Positions 1 to 8,076 of a stretch of DNA of 36,964 nt are shown here, piece after piece. Location: positions 1 through 36,964 of the forward strand of contig JABDFB010000009.1 in assembly GCA_013286765.1 (NCBI GenBank), in the 5' to 3' direction. Source of the DNA: Deltaproteobacteria bacterium (GTDB taxonomy: Bacteria; Bdellovibrionota; UBA1018). The stretch's first letter is position 1. Each line of letters opens with the position of its first letter. The position numbers and the translations under genes were made by a program. The notes under the pieces were generated by a model that worked only from the letters and a program-made list of their open reading frames with translations, made no database searches and was not told the origin of the DNA.

Positions 1-2512
1 CTTCTATACCTCTATCAGTTTCCCTGTAAAGAGCTCCTTCTTTTTGTTCATCCTTGTGGGGTAAACTGCTAATAAGCTCCTGAACTTCATTAATCACCTG
101 CAACAACGGTCTTAAGGACGCGTCATTACGGAGACTAAAGAAGTGTTTTGCCTTCTCGCACACAGCGTGAAATTTTTCAGGTACCTGCCATTTTTGGCTA
201 TGGATAGGAGTTTGCTCGAACGCCTTCATCTGCTGGCAAAATCCTTCAAGAGCCTCTCTCATGAGTCCTAGTTTTAAGTGACCATCGTTTGTCTTGAGAT
301 CGTCAACCGCAACTTTAATGCCCGAGAATTTCACCAAGATCGCGACATCCGCTAGCTTTCCGTATTGGATTACGGGTTTTTTACCACTCGACTTGCTGCC
401 ACTTCCGCCTAGATCAGTCTTCTTTTCTTCTTCCTTCTTTTCCTCTTCTCCACCTGATATGGCCAGCGCGCTTTGCAGAGCCTGGAGAGCCTGGGTCAGG
501 TCCGATCCTTCAATTATATCTGACGAGTTTATATTCACTTCAAAATAGTCTTTATTCTTTCTTGCTAAATCAGAATCCCATTTGTCTACTAAAGCATTGT
601 GAGGTCTATTGTAAGTGTATATATCTGCTAAAATTTCTTGAACATGTACCAAAGCTTCCCCCATGGCCTCAGCACTTCCGTCATGCCCTCGTTTTCTGGT
701 ATATTCAGCGGCGACAGTGCACAGGTTAAGGAATTGTTTAGGTATCCCGCTTTTGGCTTTCGCAAAATCTGCTATTCTTTTACAAGTATTGGTGAGATGT
801 CTTAAATATGTTTGATAGTCTAATTTATCATTAATACCTAATATCTCTTGAATCGCAGCACCATCTAAGAACTGTTTCCAATTTTCTTTGTCTGCTCTAG
901 GACTTTTCGATCCTTTTGGCTCTTTTTTCGGATGCCCAGACGCCGGAGACCCCGACTTTAATCCCTTCAATCGTAGATCCCAGATCGTTTTCCGATCGTC
1001 AGCTATTGATGAGAGAGAGTTAACCCCTCTCCCTTCATAGGTTAAATCACCATTCTGTGGGATATTATAGTGTCCTTTCGGTTGAGCCCAGCCTAGCGGC
1101 AAAGCCTTTTTCAACTTATCCAAAGCCGGTCCTACCAAGCTATTCATTCTCTTAGGATCTGATAACCCATGATCATATGCCACTATCAAATCGTCGAAGA
1201 TCTCTGGGATCTGCTTTTTAGTATTTGTTTCAAAATCCATTAATGCAGTTGTTAAATCTGACATGAGGAGATGAAATTCAGGGCTTGATAAACCAGTATA
1301 CTTACCAACCCAATTTGTGTATTTGAATTTCTTCAACCTTTCGAATAAGTTTCCCGGGAGAAGAGTCACTTTAGCGTCTGCTTTCTGCTCCTCTTTTTTT
1401 TCTTCTTTAGCTTCCTCCTCCGCTTCAGGAAATTCTGCCAAAATACGTGCCCACTCTGCAGCTCTATCCGCTACATCTTTAATGTCCGCTCTTTTTGAAA
1501 CATTGAACTCCAATTCTCCACTGCCATTTATAGTATAGAGGTTTCCAGGAGTGCCTAATCTGCCGGACAAAGAACCCCGTAACTTCTCAAATAGCGGCCC
1601 AATCTTGCTATTGCTAATCTTAGGATCTATTTTACCGTCTGGACCCAAGATTTGAACATACTGGTTGATCAGCTCAAGAAACTCTTTCGGCACATACTTT
1701 CCTTCAATCGATTCAAATTGCATTAGCTGATCAGCCAGCTCTCGCATCAGGCTAGCGAATTCCGGTGTTGAAAATCCATAATAATGGCCACTACGTTTAA
1801 ACTGATGTGTCTTTAATCTTTGGAATAAATCTGCGGAAAGGAGAGTTTTATAGGAGGATCCTGAATTAGTCTTGTGCTCTTTTTCATCTTCTAAATCTTC
1901 ACTATCCGAAGCTTCACTATCCGAATCTTCGTTTTCCGCATTTGGAGAAGAATTAGGTTTCTTTTTTTTCGCAGTTTTAGGAAGAAATGTTAATCGAGAT
2001 TCTGTTCTGCTAATCTGGTCCAACATCCCCTCTAAAAGATTTGAACGTTCTTTCATTTTATTTGTAGGTTTGTCACCATCTTTAACAAGGTTTTTAGATT
2101 TTTCGAATTTGAATTTTTTGAAAAATTTCAAAAAATCGTCATATTGTTGCTTTTTTTCTCTTGACCCCAAATATCGCCAGTACATCTTACAAAGATCTCG
2201 ATATTCCTTTGGGACTTTACCTTTATGTGCTTTCTTGAACTTTATGAGCTTTCCAAAGAGTTCTTTCATGCTCTCATGTATTCCACGCTTAGTCTCAATC
2301 TGATTCAAAGTACTACCACTCGCGTATATACCAAGTTGCAAAACAGTCTCATCTGGGTCGTCCTCTGGAAACACCCCCTTATTGTCTTCATCACCCGCAA
2401 TACTCATGGGCTCAGTAAATATTCCGAAAATCAAACCCAGGGAGGCCCCTGGCGCTACGCTAAGAAAGGAAAAAGCCACTAAAAATATCTTGCACTTATA
2501 GAAACTTTTCAT
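1..2512 (-). CDS. Large exported protein with five degenerate repeats (partial, C-terminus outside window)
   Basis: I do not recognise this family. Read on the minus strand from the ATG at 2512-2510, the frame is open for 837 codons to the window edge, so the gene is cut at its 3' end. Residues 1-25 look like a Sec signal peptide (basic start, then IFLVAFSFLSVAPGAS). The rest consists of about five helical-looking modules near residues 78-175, 224-360, 384-520, 545-685 and 715-817. Each has a core of the type MRELxxxLxxF, then about 8-12 residues, then (V/I)PKEFxxL (for example VPKEYRDL at 100, VPKEFLEL at 274, IPEIFDDL at 435, IPKQFLNL at 590). Modules 2 and 3 are the closest pair. Acid- and lysine-rich linkers separate modules (about 190-215, 361-380, 686-699). 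No obvious Shine-Dalgarno precedes the ATG. Role unknown; likely periplasmic or surface-exposed. Confidence 0.8.
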   Translation of the reverse strand, partial: MKSFYKCKIFLVAFSFLSVAPGASLGLIFGIFTEPMSIAGDEDNKGVFPEDDPDETVLQLGIYASGSTLNQIETKRGIHESMKELFGKLIKFKKAHKGKVPKEYRDLCKMYWRYLGSREKKQQYDDFLKFFKKFKFEKSKNLVKDGDKPTNKMKERSNLLEGMLDQISRTESRLTFLPKTAKKKKPNSSPNAENEDSDSEASDSEDLEDEKEHKTNSGSSYKTLLSADLFQRLKTHQFKRSGHYYGFSTPEFASLMRELADQLMQFESIEGKYVPKEFLELINQYVQILGPDGKIDPKISNSKIGPLFEKLRGSLSGRLGTPGNLYTINGSGELEFNVSKRADIKDVADRAAEWARILAEFPEAEEEAKEEKKEEQKADAKVTLLPGNLFERLKKFKYTNWVGKYTGLSSPEFHLLMSDLTTALMDFETNTKKQIPEIFDDLIVAYDHGLSDPKRMNSLVGPALDKLKKALPLGWAQPKGHYNIPQNGDLTYEGRGVNSLSSIADDRKTIWDLRLKGLKSGSPASGHPKKEPKGSKSPRADKENWKQFLDGAAIQEILGINDKLDYQTYLRHLTNTCKRIADFAKAKSGIPKQFLNLCTVAAEYTRKRGHDGSAEAMGEALVHVQEILADIYTYNRPHNALVDKWDSDLARKNKDYFEVNINSSDIIEGSDLTQALQALQSALAISGGEEEKKEEEKKTDLGGSGSKSSGKKPVIQYGKLADVAILVKFSGIKVAVDDLKTNDGHLKLGLMREALEGFCQQMKAFEQTPIHSQKWQVPEKFHAVCEKAKHFFSLRNDASLRPLLQVINEVQELISSLPHKDEQKEGALYRETDRGIE

Positions 2513-2906
2513 AATACCGCTTTTTATCCATCTTTGTTGATGAAGCTTTTCCCGTTCTGGAGTCATAAATTACGATTCCCTTTTAAACATAAAATTTGTA
2601 ACTACTGCATGTAATTAATAATAATTATATATTATTACAGACGAAGTTAAAGTAGGTCGTTTTTTACCTGGACGTAAAACCAGCGACATCACAAAAACTA
2701 CCACACGTGACATAGGTCGAAATGCGGCTTTTTTGAGAACTGCACGTGAAAAACCAGCAAAATACGCGTTTGAGCAAAAAGGAACTGTCTCCTTGATACC
2801 CGTTCATCTCTGAGGTCACTTGATCTTTACACTCCCGCCGTCTATATTCGACACAGGTCAGGCTCGACACACGAAAAAGCTTCGACCAGCCACAAGAGAG
2901 AAAAAA
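2513..2906. other. Divergent intergenic region
   Basis: This 394-bp region separates the outward-facing repeat-protein gene and desaturase gene. It has a very AT-rich block at about 2578-2640, which probably carries the promoter for the minus-strand gene, two CACGTG palindromes (2704-2709 and 2743-2748), and a good sigma-70-like promoter for the desaturase (2820-2848). I see no coding potential or RNA gene in it. Confidence 0.5.
2820..2848 (+). promoter_or_regulatory. Candidate sigma-70 promoter of the desaturase gene
   Basis: TTGATC at 2820-2825 and TATATT at 2843-2848 are separated by 17 bp. A start point near 2855 would leave a leader of about 50 nt before the ATG at 2907. It would exclude the longer reading frame that begins inside the -35 box. 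Recognised by eye only. Confidence 0.45.
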
Positions 2907-3944
2907 ATGTCAACGACACCCACCGACTCAACAACAGCACAAACAACGCGAGTGCAAATGCTCACACCGCAAGAAGTTCGGCAGTTCAGTCAGACGTCTG
3001 GGCTTAACACCTGGAAAGCGATCTTCTTGGATTGGGGTGTGATTGGATTGATTTTCTATTTAGGCGCTTGTTTTTCGCACCTCTCGCTTTCAACATCTTT
3101 TTCATCTTATTTTCCGGCATTTATTTGTTTGCCACTCATTTACCTACCGCTCATGATGTTGATGGCGCGGCAGCAGTTGGCGCTGGGTTTGTTGATGCAT
3201 GATGCGACACACGGCCGGTTGTTTAAATCGCGATTTTGGAACGATGTGATTTGTCAGTTTTTTTGTTCAGGGCCATTGTTTTTTTCTCTCTATTCATATC
3301 GGAATTCACACTTAAAACACCATCTAGACCCGTTGGTCCCAGATGACCCTGATATTACTTTGACTGGGGGCTATCCAATTTCTGGGCGGAGTTTTGCACG
3401 GAAGTTATTTCGGGATGTTTCTGGGATTTCCTATTTTAAGTTTATTAAATATTTTGTTTATCGCACGCACAACCGTACGCCTCGCGGGGCAGAACCCGAA
3501 GCTGGCACAGCCGTAAAAAAGAAAGCCCATTCAGAATCAAATCTACTCTCACTGAGAGTAGTAATATTCTCCATGCTGCTTTCCAATCTCGTACTCTTTG
3601 GAATTCTTGCTCTTCTTGGTCATCCGGGATTGTACTTCTTGCTCTGGGCTTTGCCGAGTATGACATTTCTACAGGTTTATTTAAGAATTCGTGGAATTGC
3701 TGAACACGCAGGTTATCACCCAAACCCAGATCAGCGCCTGAATTCGCGCACGGTGGTAAATCCGGTACAGACTTTTCTCTGGGCTCCGCACTGCGTGAAC
3801 TACCATGTGGAACACCATATCTATCCGAGTGTCCCGTATTTTCGGCTACCCAAAGTGCATCGACTACTGGCAGCGCGAGGGGCACTGCCGAAAGAAAATG
3901 TCTACTACAGCTACGTGCAGGTGATCCGAGATCTCGTGAAGTGA
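2907..3944 (+). CDS. Membrane fatty-acid desaturase family protein
   Basis: Member of the integral-membrane, di-iron desaturase/hydroxylase family (PF00487 type), which introduces double bonds or oxygen into lipid chains at the inner membrane. All three histidine boxes are present: HDATH (98-102), HLKHH (135-139) and HVEHH (300-304). There is a further conserved RGIAEH near residues 262-267. Hydrophobic segments at about 40-95, 115-130 and 215-255 fit the usual four-helix topology. I chose the ATG at 2907 (345 aa) because GAGAG lies just upstream and the best promoter starts at 2820; the frame is open from 2820. The substrate is not determined. The same boxes occur in carotenoid ketolases/hydroxylases, and two carotenoid-type enzymes lie about 7-12 kb away, but a fatty-acid desaturase is the simpler reading. 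Confidence 0.85.
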   Translation: MSTTPTDSTTAQTTRVQMLTPQEVRQFSQTSGLNTWKAIFLDWGVIGLIFYLGACFSHLSLSTSFSSYFPAFICLPLIYLPLMMLMARQQLALGLLMHDATHGRLFKSRFWNDVICQFFCSGPLFFSLYSYRNSHLKHHLDPLVPDDPDITLTGGYPISGRSFARKLFRDVSGISYFKFIKYFVYRTHNRTPRGAEPEAGTAVKKKAHSESNLLSLRVVIFSMLLSNLVLFGILALLGHPGLYFLLWALPSMTFLQVYLRIRGIAEHAGYHPNPDQRLNSRTVVNPVQTFLWAPHCVNYHVEHHIYPSVPYFRLPKVHRLLAARGALPKENVYYSYVQVIRDLVK

Positions 3945-3948
3945 GAGT

Positions 3949-4509
3949 TCACTTTCGGTGAAAAACGAGTGCAATCGGTTCATTCTTGTAGGTCGTCGTC
4001 AAATTGAGTTTGTTTCCATCCATTTTATATTGAAACGGGAGCTTGAGAGAGTGATTTTCAATTTGATCAGCGATCTCTTTTCCAGCCAGGCGTGATAGGA
4101 GTTCCGCAGCCGGGCACAAAATCTGGCTGTCATCTCCCTTAATTTGGGAAATATCAAAAATCGCGTTTTTTCCATTAGCGTTATCTTGAGCGTGCTTCTG
4201 CTTGTAACTGATTTTTCCCGTTCCGTAGAGGCGTGTGCATAGACTTTTAATTACTGTTTCAATGGCACCGGAATGACCTGGTATGACGACGATTTCGCCG
4301 CGCGACCCTTTTACTTTGAGAACTATTGTATCGCCATCAGGCAGCTTTTTTGCCGGTTGGCCGGATTTTGTGGATGTTTGAAAGACCCAGGTACCGTCGA
4401 GGTCCACGGCTGCACTTGCAGCTGGCCCCGCACTGAGCAGCCCGATCAGAAAAAGGTACACAGAGGTTCTTAGTAGTCTCGTCAGTAACGGTCTGGGCTT
4501 TCTACGCAT
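3949..4509 (-). CDS. Small exported protein of unknown function
   Basis: Unrecognised 186-aa protein. It starts with a basic segment (MRRKPRPLLTRLLR), then a hydrophobic stretch ending in GPAASA, a standard signal peptide with cleavage near residue 33. The mature part opens with DLDGTWVFQTS, the kind of G-x-W start seen in lipocalin-like or copper-resistance-like beta barrels. It contains two cysteines (in KSLCTRL and ILCPAAE) that could form a disulphide in the periplasm. Alternating polar/hydrophobic strands at the C-terminus (LPFQYKMDGNKLNLTTTY) suggest beta structure. It is convergent with the desaturase gene, with 4 bp between the stops and no clear terminator. The barrel idea is only a guess from composition. 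Confidence 0.7.
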   Translation of the reverse strand: MRRKPRPLLTRLLRTSVYLFLIGLLSAGPAASAAVDLDGTWVFQTSTKSGQPAKKLPDGDTIVLKVKGSRGEIVVIPGHSGAIETVIKSLCTRLYGTGKISYKQKHAQDNANGKNAIFDISQIKGDDSQILCPAAELLSRLAGKEIADQIENHSLKLPFQYKMDGNKLNLTTTYKNEPIALVFHRK

Positions 4510-4581
4510 AAGGCGAGTTTACCGAAATTTGGGAAATAGAAAAGATTTGTTTTCCCAAGCCGATGGCAGGTACCCCACCTA

Positions 4582-6264
4582 TCAATGCGTTAGCTTTTTG
4601 AACTTCACCCGGTGTGGTTGGACGGCCTCTGCGCCCAGGCGTTTCTTTTTATCTTCTTCGTATTCTTGGAAATTCCCTTCGAACATCACCGCCTGGCTAT
4701 CGCCTTCAAAGGCCAAAATATGTGTAGCAACGCGATCGAGGAACCAACGATCGTGGGAGATAACAAGAGCGCAGCCGGCAAAGCTGAGAAGTGCTTCTTC
4801 AAGTGCGCGCAGAGTATTTACGTCGAGGTCGTTTGTCGGCTCGTCGAGCATCAGAACATTGGCGCCGGATTTAAGGATTTTCGCGAGGTGCACCCGATTG
4901 CGTTCACCACCTGAGAGTACGCCGACTTTCTTTTGTTGATCGCCGCCGGTGAAATTAAAACGCGCACAGTAAGCGCGCGATTGAACTTCGCGGTTGCCGA
5001 GCATGATGGTTTCGTTTTTTCCGTCGGAGATTTCTTCCCACACAGTGTTGTTTGGGTTCAGTGATTCGCGCGACTGATCGACGTATGCAAATTTTACGGT
5101 TTCGCCGATACGCATCGTTCCGTGGTCGGGCTTTTCTTTTCCGGTGATCATCTTAAAAAGTGTAGTTTTTCCGACACCGTTGGCACCGATGATTCCGACG
5201 ATACTACCGGGGCGGATGTTGAAAGATAAATTTTCGAACAGAATCCTGTCACCGAAAGATTTAGTGATGTTATTCGCTTCGACGACAAGGTTTCCGAGAC
5301 GTGGTCCTGGTGGGACATAAATTTCAATTTCCTCGAGTTTATCCGGACGATCTTCTGCGAGCAGTTTTTCATACGCGCTGACTCGGGCTTTGCTCTTGGC
5401 TTGACGGGCTCTCGGACTCAATCGAATCCACTCCAGCTCTCGTTCGAGCGTTTTTTGTCGTTTTGTTTCTTGCTTTTCTTCTTGTGCTAAACGTTTTTGT
5501 TTTTGCTCGAGCCAGGATGAATAATTTCCTTCCCAGGGAATTCCGTGACCACGATCCAGTTCCAAAATCCAACCGGCGATATTATCCAAGAAATAGCGAT
5601 CGTGAGTGACGGCCACCACCGTGCCTGGGTAATCTTTCAGAAATAGCTCAAGCCACTGAACCGATTCAGCGTCCAGATGGTTGGTGGGCTCGTCCAAAAG
5701 CATAATATCTGGTTTTTGCAAAAGCAGTCTGCAAAGAGCGACTCGCCTTCTCTCTCCTCCCGAAAGATTCTTGACCGGAGAATCGGCTGGTGGAAGCCTC
5801 AAAGCATCCATCGCAATATCGAGAGTGCGATCTAAATCCCACCCTTGTGCGTGTTCGATTTTCTCTTGTACTTCAGCTTGCTCTCCGAGGAGTTTTTCCA
5901 TTTTGTCAGGGTCGATATCCGGATTGGCAAATTCGGCGTTGATTTCCTCAAATCGTTTGAGCCATTTCACTACATCGCCCAAGCCTTCCTGGACGTTTTC
6001 GCGAACTGTTTTAGAATCGTCCAGCTGGGGCTCCTGCTTCAGATAACCCACCGTAATTCCATCACCAGGTCTGGCTTCGCCGTTAATATTCTTCTCTTCC
6101 CCGGCCATAATTTTCAATAAGGTGGATTTTCCAGCACCGTTGAGACCTAGGACCCCTATCTTCGCCCCATAATAGAAGGAGAGGTAGATGTCCCTAAGTA
6201 CTTGTTTGTTAGGGGGATAAATTTTTCCAACGCCTTGCATCGAGAAAGCATACTTTTGAGCCAT
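4582..6264 (-). CDS. ettA: Energy-dependent translational throttle protein EttA (ABC-F ATPase)
   Basis: Cytosolic ABC-F protein that binds the ribosomal E site and gates the first peptide bond according to ATP/ADP ratio (family knowledge from E. coli EttA). Two ABC domains are visible: Walker A GLNGAGKST (40-48), signature LSGGE (167-171) and Walker B LLDEP (189-193). The second set is GANGVGKTT (360-368), LSGGE (450-454) and MLDEP (472-476). Between them are the EttA-type arm (LDRGHGIPWEGNYSSWLEQK) and a charged linker that contacts tRNA in the family. The chosen start gives 560 aa beginning MAQKYAF, matching the E. coli protein (about 555 aa) at its N-terminus. The frame is open 43 codons further upstream, but that extension does not match the family. 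Divergent from the efflux operon. Confidence 0.96.
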   Translation of the reverse strand: MAQKYAFSMQGVGKIYPPNKQVLRDIYLSFYYGAKIGVLGLNGAGKSTLLKIMAGEEKNINGEARPGDGITVGYLKQEPQLDDSKTVRENVQEGLGDVVKWLKRFEEINAEFANPDIDPDKMEKLLGEQAEVQEKIEHAQGWDLDRTLDIAMDALRLPPADSPVKNLSGGERRRVALCRLLLQKPDIMLLDEPTNHLDAESVQWLELFLKDYPGTVVAVTHDRYFLDNIAGWILELDRGHGIPWEGNYSSWLEQKQKRLAQEEKQETKRQKTLERELEWIRLSPRARQAKSKARVSAYEKLLAEDRPDKLEEIEIYVPPGPRLGNLVVEANNITKSFGDRILFENLSFNIRPGSIVGIIGANGVGKTTLFKMITGKEKPDHGTMRIGETVKFAYVDQSRESLNPNNTVWEEISDGKNETIMLGNREVQSRAYCARFNFTGGDQQKKVGVLSGGERNRVHLAKILKSGANVLMLDEPTNDLDVNTLRALEEALLSFAGCALVISHDRWFLDRVATHILAFEGDSQAVMFEGNFQEYEEDKKKRLGAEAVQPHRVKFKKLTH

Positions 6265-6438
6265 AAAATAGGGTATACCTTGTTTTAAGATTTCATACAA
6301 TTTGTTCTCGTACTTATATTGGCCGGATGTTTGAACGAGTGCCAAGAACACGCACAAAACCTTGGACAAAAGCCTCATCAAGTGGTTAATCAAAACTTGA
6401 ACCGTGAGTTTAATCCAATATTAAGTAAAGTGATTGAG

Positions 6439-8076
6439 ATGCTCAAAACATTTAAGCAAATTCAGACAAGTTATATATTTTTTGTTTTGTTTTTATATCT
6501 AGTTTTTATTGCAGGCCTAGGAGGAACTCCTCTAGCCTCGGCATCCGAACTGCCTCTGGATCGTCCATCTAAAAGTAAAAAGAGTTTAACAGTCAACTCC
6601 GGTTTAGGCCCTGGCGCTAGGCCTCTTTCTGCGTCGAATAGCGACTCAAATCGTGTTTTGGCTTTGGACGATTATATAATAGAAGTTAAAGGAAATCATC
6701 CGGGCCTCAAAGGGGCTGTAATTTCGTCTGAAGCGGGCCAACAGCGTTCCGAAGAAGGGCAGATTCCGAATTCCTTTACATTTTATTCCGAAATCAAATT
6801 AACATCAGACGCTAAGCTTACGCCACCAGTCTTCATCGGATACGATAATATTACAACGAATACTTATTCTTTCGGGATCAGTAAGATTACGACATTCGGA
6901 TTAGAGACGAAACTCCATTATGATTTACTCACTTTCGACTACAATAATCCGGTGATTAGGCTCAGCTTAGGTCCCACTCCCATTGGTGGGAACACTGCTG
7001 GCGACCAGGGAAATACCGTTTTTCCTTTCTCCTGGGCTAACGCTTCGCCCGTTTTAGAGCTCAAACAAAGTATTTGGGCGGGCGGTTTTGGTAGGACGGT
7101 TCGCGCCACCGAGGATCAGACGGAAGCAAAAGCACTTGCCTCCAGTTATGAGGCAAGTTTTCAGGCAAAATCTGCCATTGTCAAAGCGGAAGCCGCTTAC
7201 TGGCGATTGGCTCTCGCACGAGAAAGCCTTCTCGTTCGCCGCGAATCTTTAGATCGGGCGAATAAAATCTTAGACTGGAATCGCCGGAAGTTCAAACTAC
7301 AGCTGGGCGAACAATCTGATGTCTTGCAGGCAGATGCACAGGTAAAAACTCGTGAACTCGAGCTTATCGCAGCACAAAATGAGGAACGGTCCGCATCGCG
7401 AGATTTTAATTCTCTGCGGAATTCCGACTCTCGCGTGGTTCCAGAAGTGATTGTGGATATCCGCTCACTTAATCTCGAGAGAATAGCGATCCCAAAACGC
7501 GCGGTTCTCAGGGATGATGTAAAGGCGGCTGATCAGACCATGCGGGCTACTATTGCAGGTGCTACCATCGCTCGCGAGAAAGATACGCCGACACTAGACG
7601 CATTTGTATCTTTTGCCTTGAACGGCCAACGCGGTTACGACGTTGCGTCCAATCTCAGTTCGGCCTTTGGTCCTTCATTTTCTCTTAATCGACCCACTCG
7701 AGTTGTTGGACTTAAATTTTCAATTCCGCTTGATATAGCGCTGGTAAATAAATCGCGCGATGCCTGGAGGCATGAAGGTATTGCGGCAGAAATGACTTAC
7801 AATAGAAAACTATTTGAACAAGAACAGAATTGGAAAGATCTGAATGAATCTTTGAATGAAGCAATTCAACGTTTTGAGCTTTCACAAAGGCTGGAGTCCG
7901 TACAGGGCGAGAAGCTCCTGGCGGAACGCAAGCGGCTTGAGCGCGGCCGAACGACTACGTATCAGGTTCTACTTTTTGAACAAGATCTCCTGTCGTCTCA
8001 ATTGGCGCGGATTCGGGATCAAGCGAGTATTCTAAATATCATCGCCCAGATGAAATTGTTCGGGGAGACGTTATGA
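6439..8076 (+). CDS. TolC-family outer-membrane efflux channel
   Basis: Outer-membrane factor that forms the exit duct of a tripartite pump. From the ATG at 6439 the protein has 545 aa. Residues 1-36 form a signal peptide (basic MLKTFKQ, hydrophobic SYIFFVLFLYLVF, then PLASAS). The body has the typical long amphipathic helices: an Ala/Glu-rich coiled-coil block around QAKSAIVKAEAAYWRLALA and QSDVLQADAQVKTRELELIAAQ, and a second one near the C-terminus. These alternate with strand-rich parts (FGLETKLHYDLLTF). The frame is open 40 codons further upstream, but those residues are polar and precede the signal peptide, so I reject them. Its last 4 bp overlap the start of the RND gene (ATGA), indicating translational coupling. 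Confidence 0.88.
   Translation: MLKTFKQIQTSYIFFVLFLYLVFIAGLGGTPLASASELPLDRPSKSKKSLTVNSGLGPGARPLSASNSDSNRVLALDDYIIEVKGNHPGLKGAVISSEAGQQRSEEGQIPNSFTFYSEIKLTSDAKLTPPVFIGYDNITTNTYSFGISKITTFGLETKLHYDLLTFDYNNPVIRLSLGPTPIGGNTAGDQGNTVFPFSWANASPVLELKQSIWAGGFGRTVRATEDQTEAKALASSYEASFQAKSAIVKAEAAYWRLALARESLLVRRESLDRANKILDWNRRKFKLQLGEQSDVLQADAQVKTRELELIAAQNEERSASRDFNSLRNSDSRVVPEVIVDIRSLNLERIAIPKRAVLRDDVKAADQTMRATIAGATIAREKDTPTLDAFVSFALNGQRGYDVASNLSSAFGPSFSLNRPTRVVGLKFSIPLDIALVNKSRDAWRHEGIAAEMTYNRKLFEQEQNWKDLNESLNEAIQRFELSQRLESVQGEKLLAERKRLERGRTTTYQVLLFEQDLLSSQLARIRDQASILNIIAQMKLFGETL

Noticed and set aside
2704..2748. Two CACGTG palindromes in the divergent intergenic region
   Set aside because: Six-base palindromes occur often by chance and there is no further conserved flank or spacing to support a regulator site.
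2907..3944. Carotenoid ketolase or hydroxylase instead of fatty-acid desaturase
   Set aside because: The three His boxes fit both, but nothing in the immediate neighbourhood ties it to carotenoids; kept only as an alternative.
6265..6393. N-terminal extension of EttA by 43 residues
   Set aside because: The family N-terminus MAQ... matches the internal ATG at 6264, and the extension would overlap the divergent promoter region.
6319..6438. N-terminal extension of the TolC-like protein by 40 residues
   Set aside because: It would place a polar segment before a clear signal peptide, so the ATG at 6439 is preferred.
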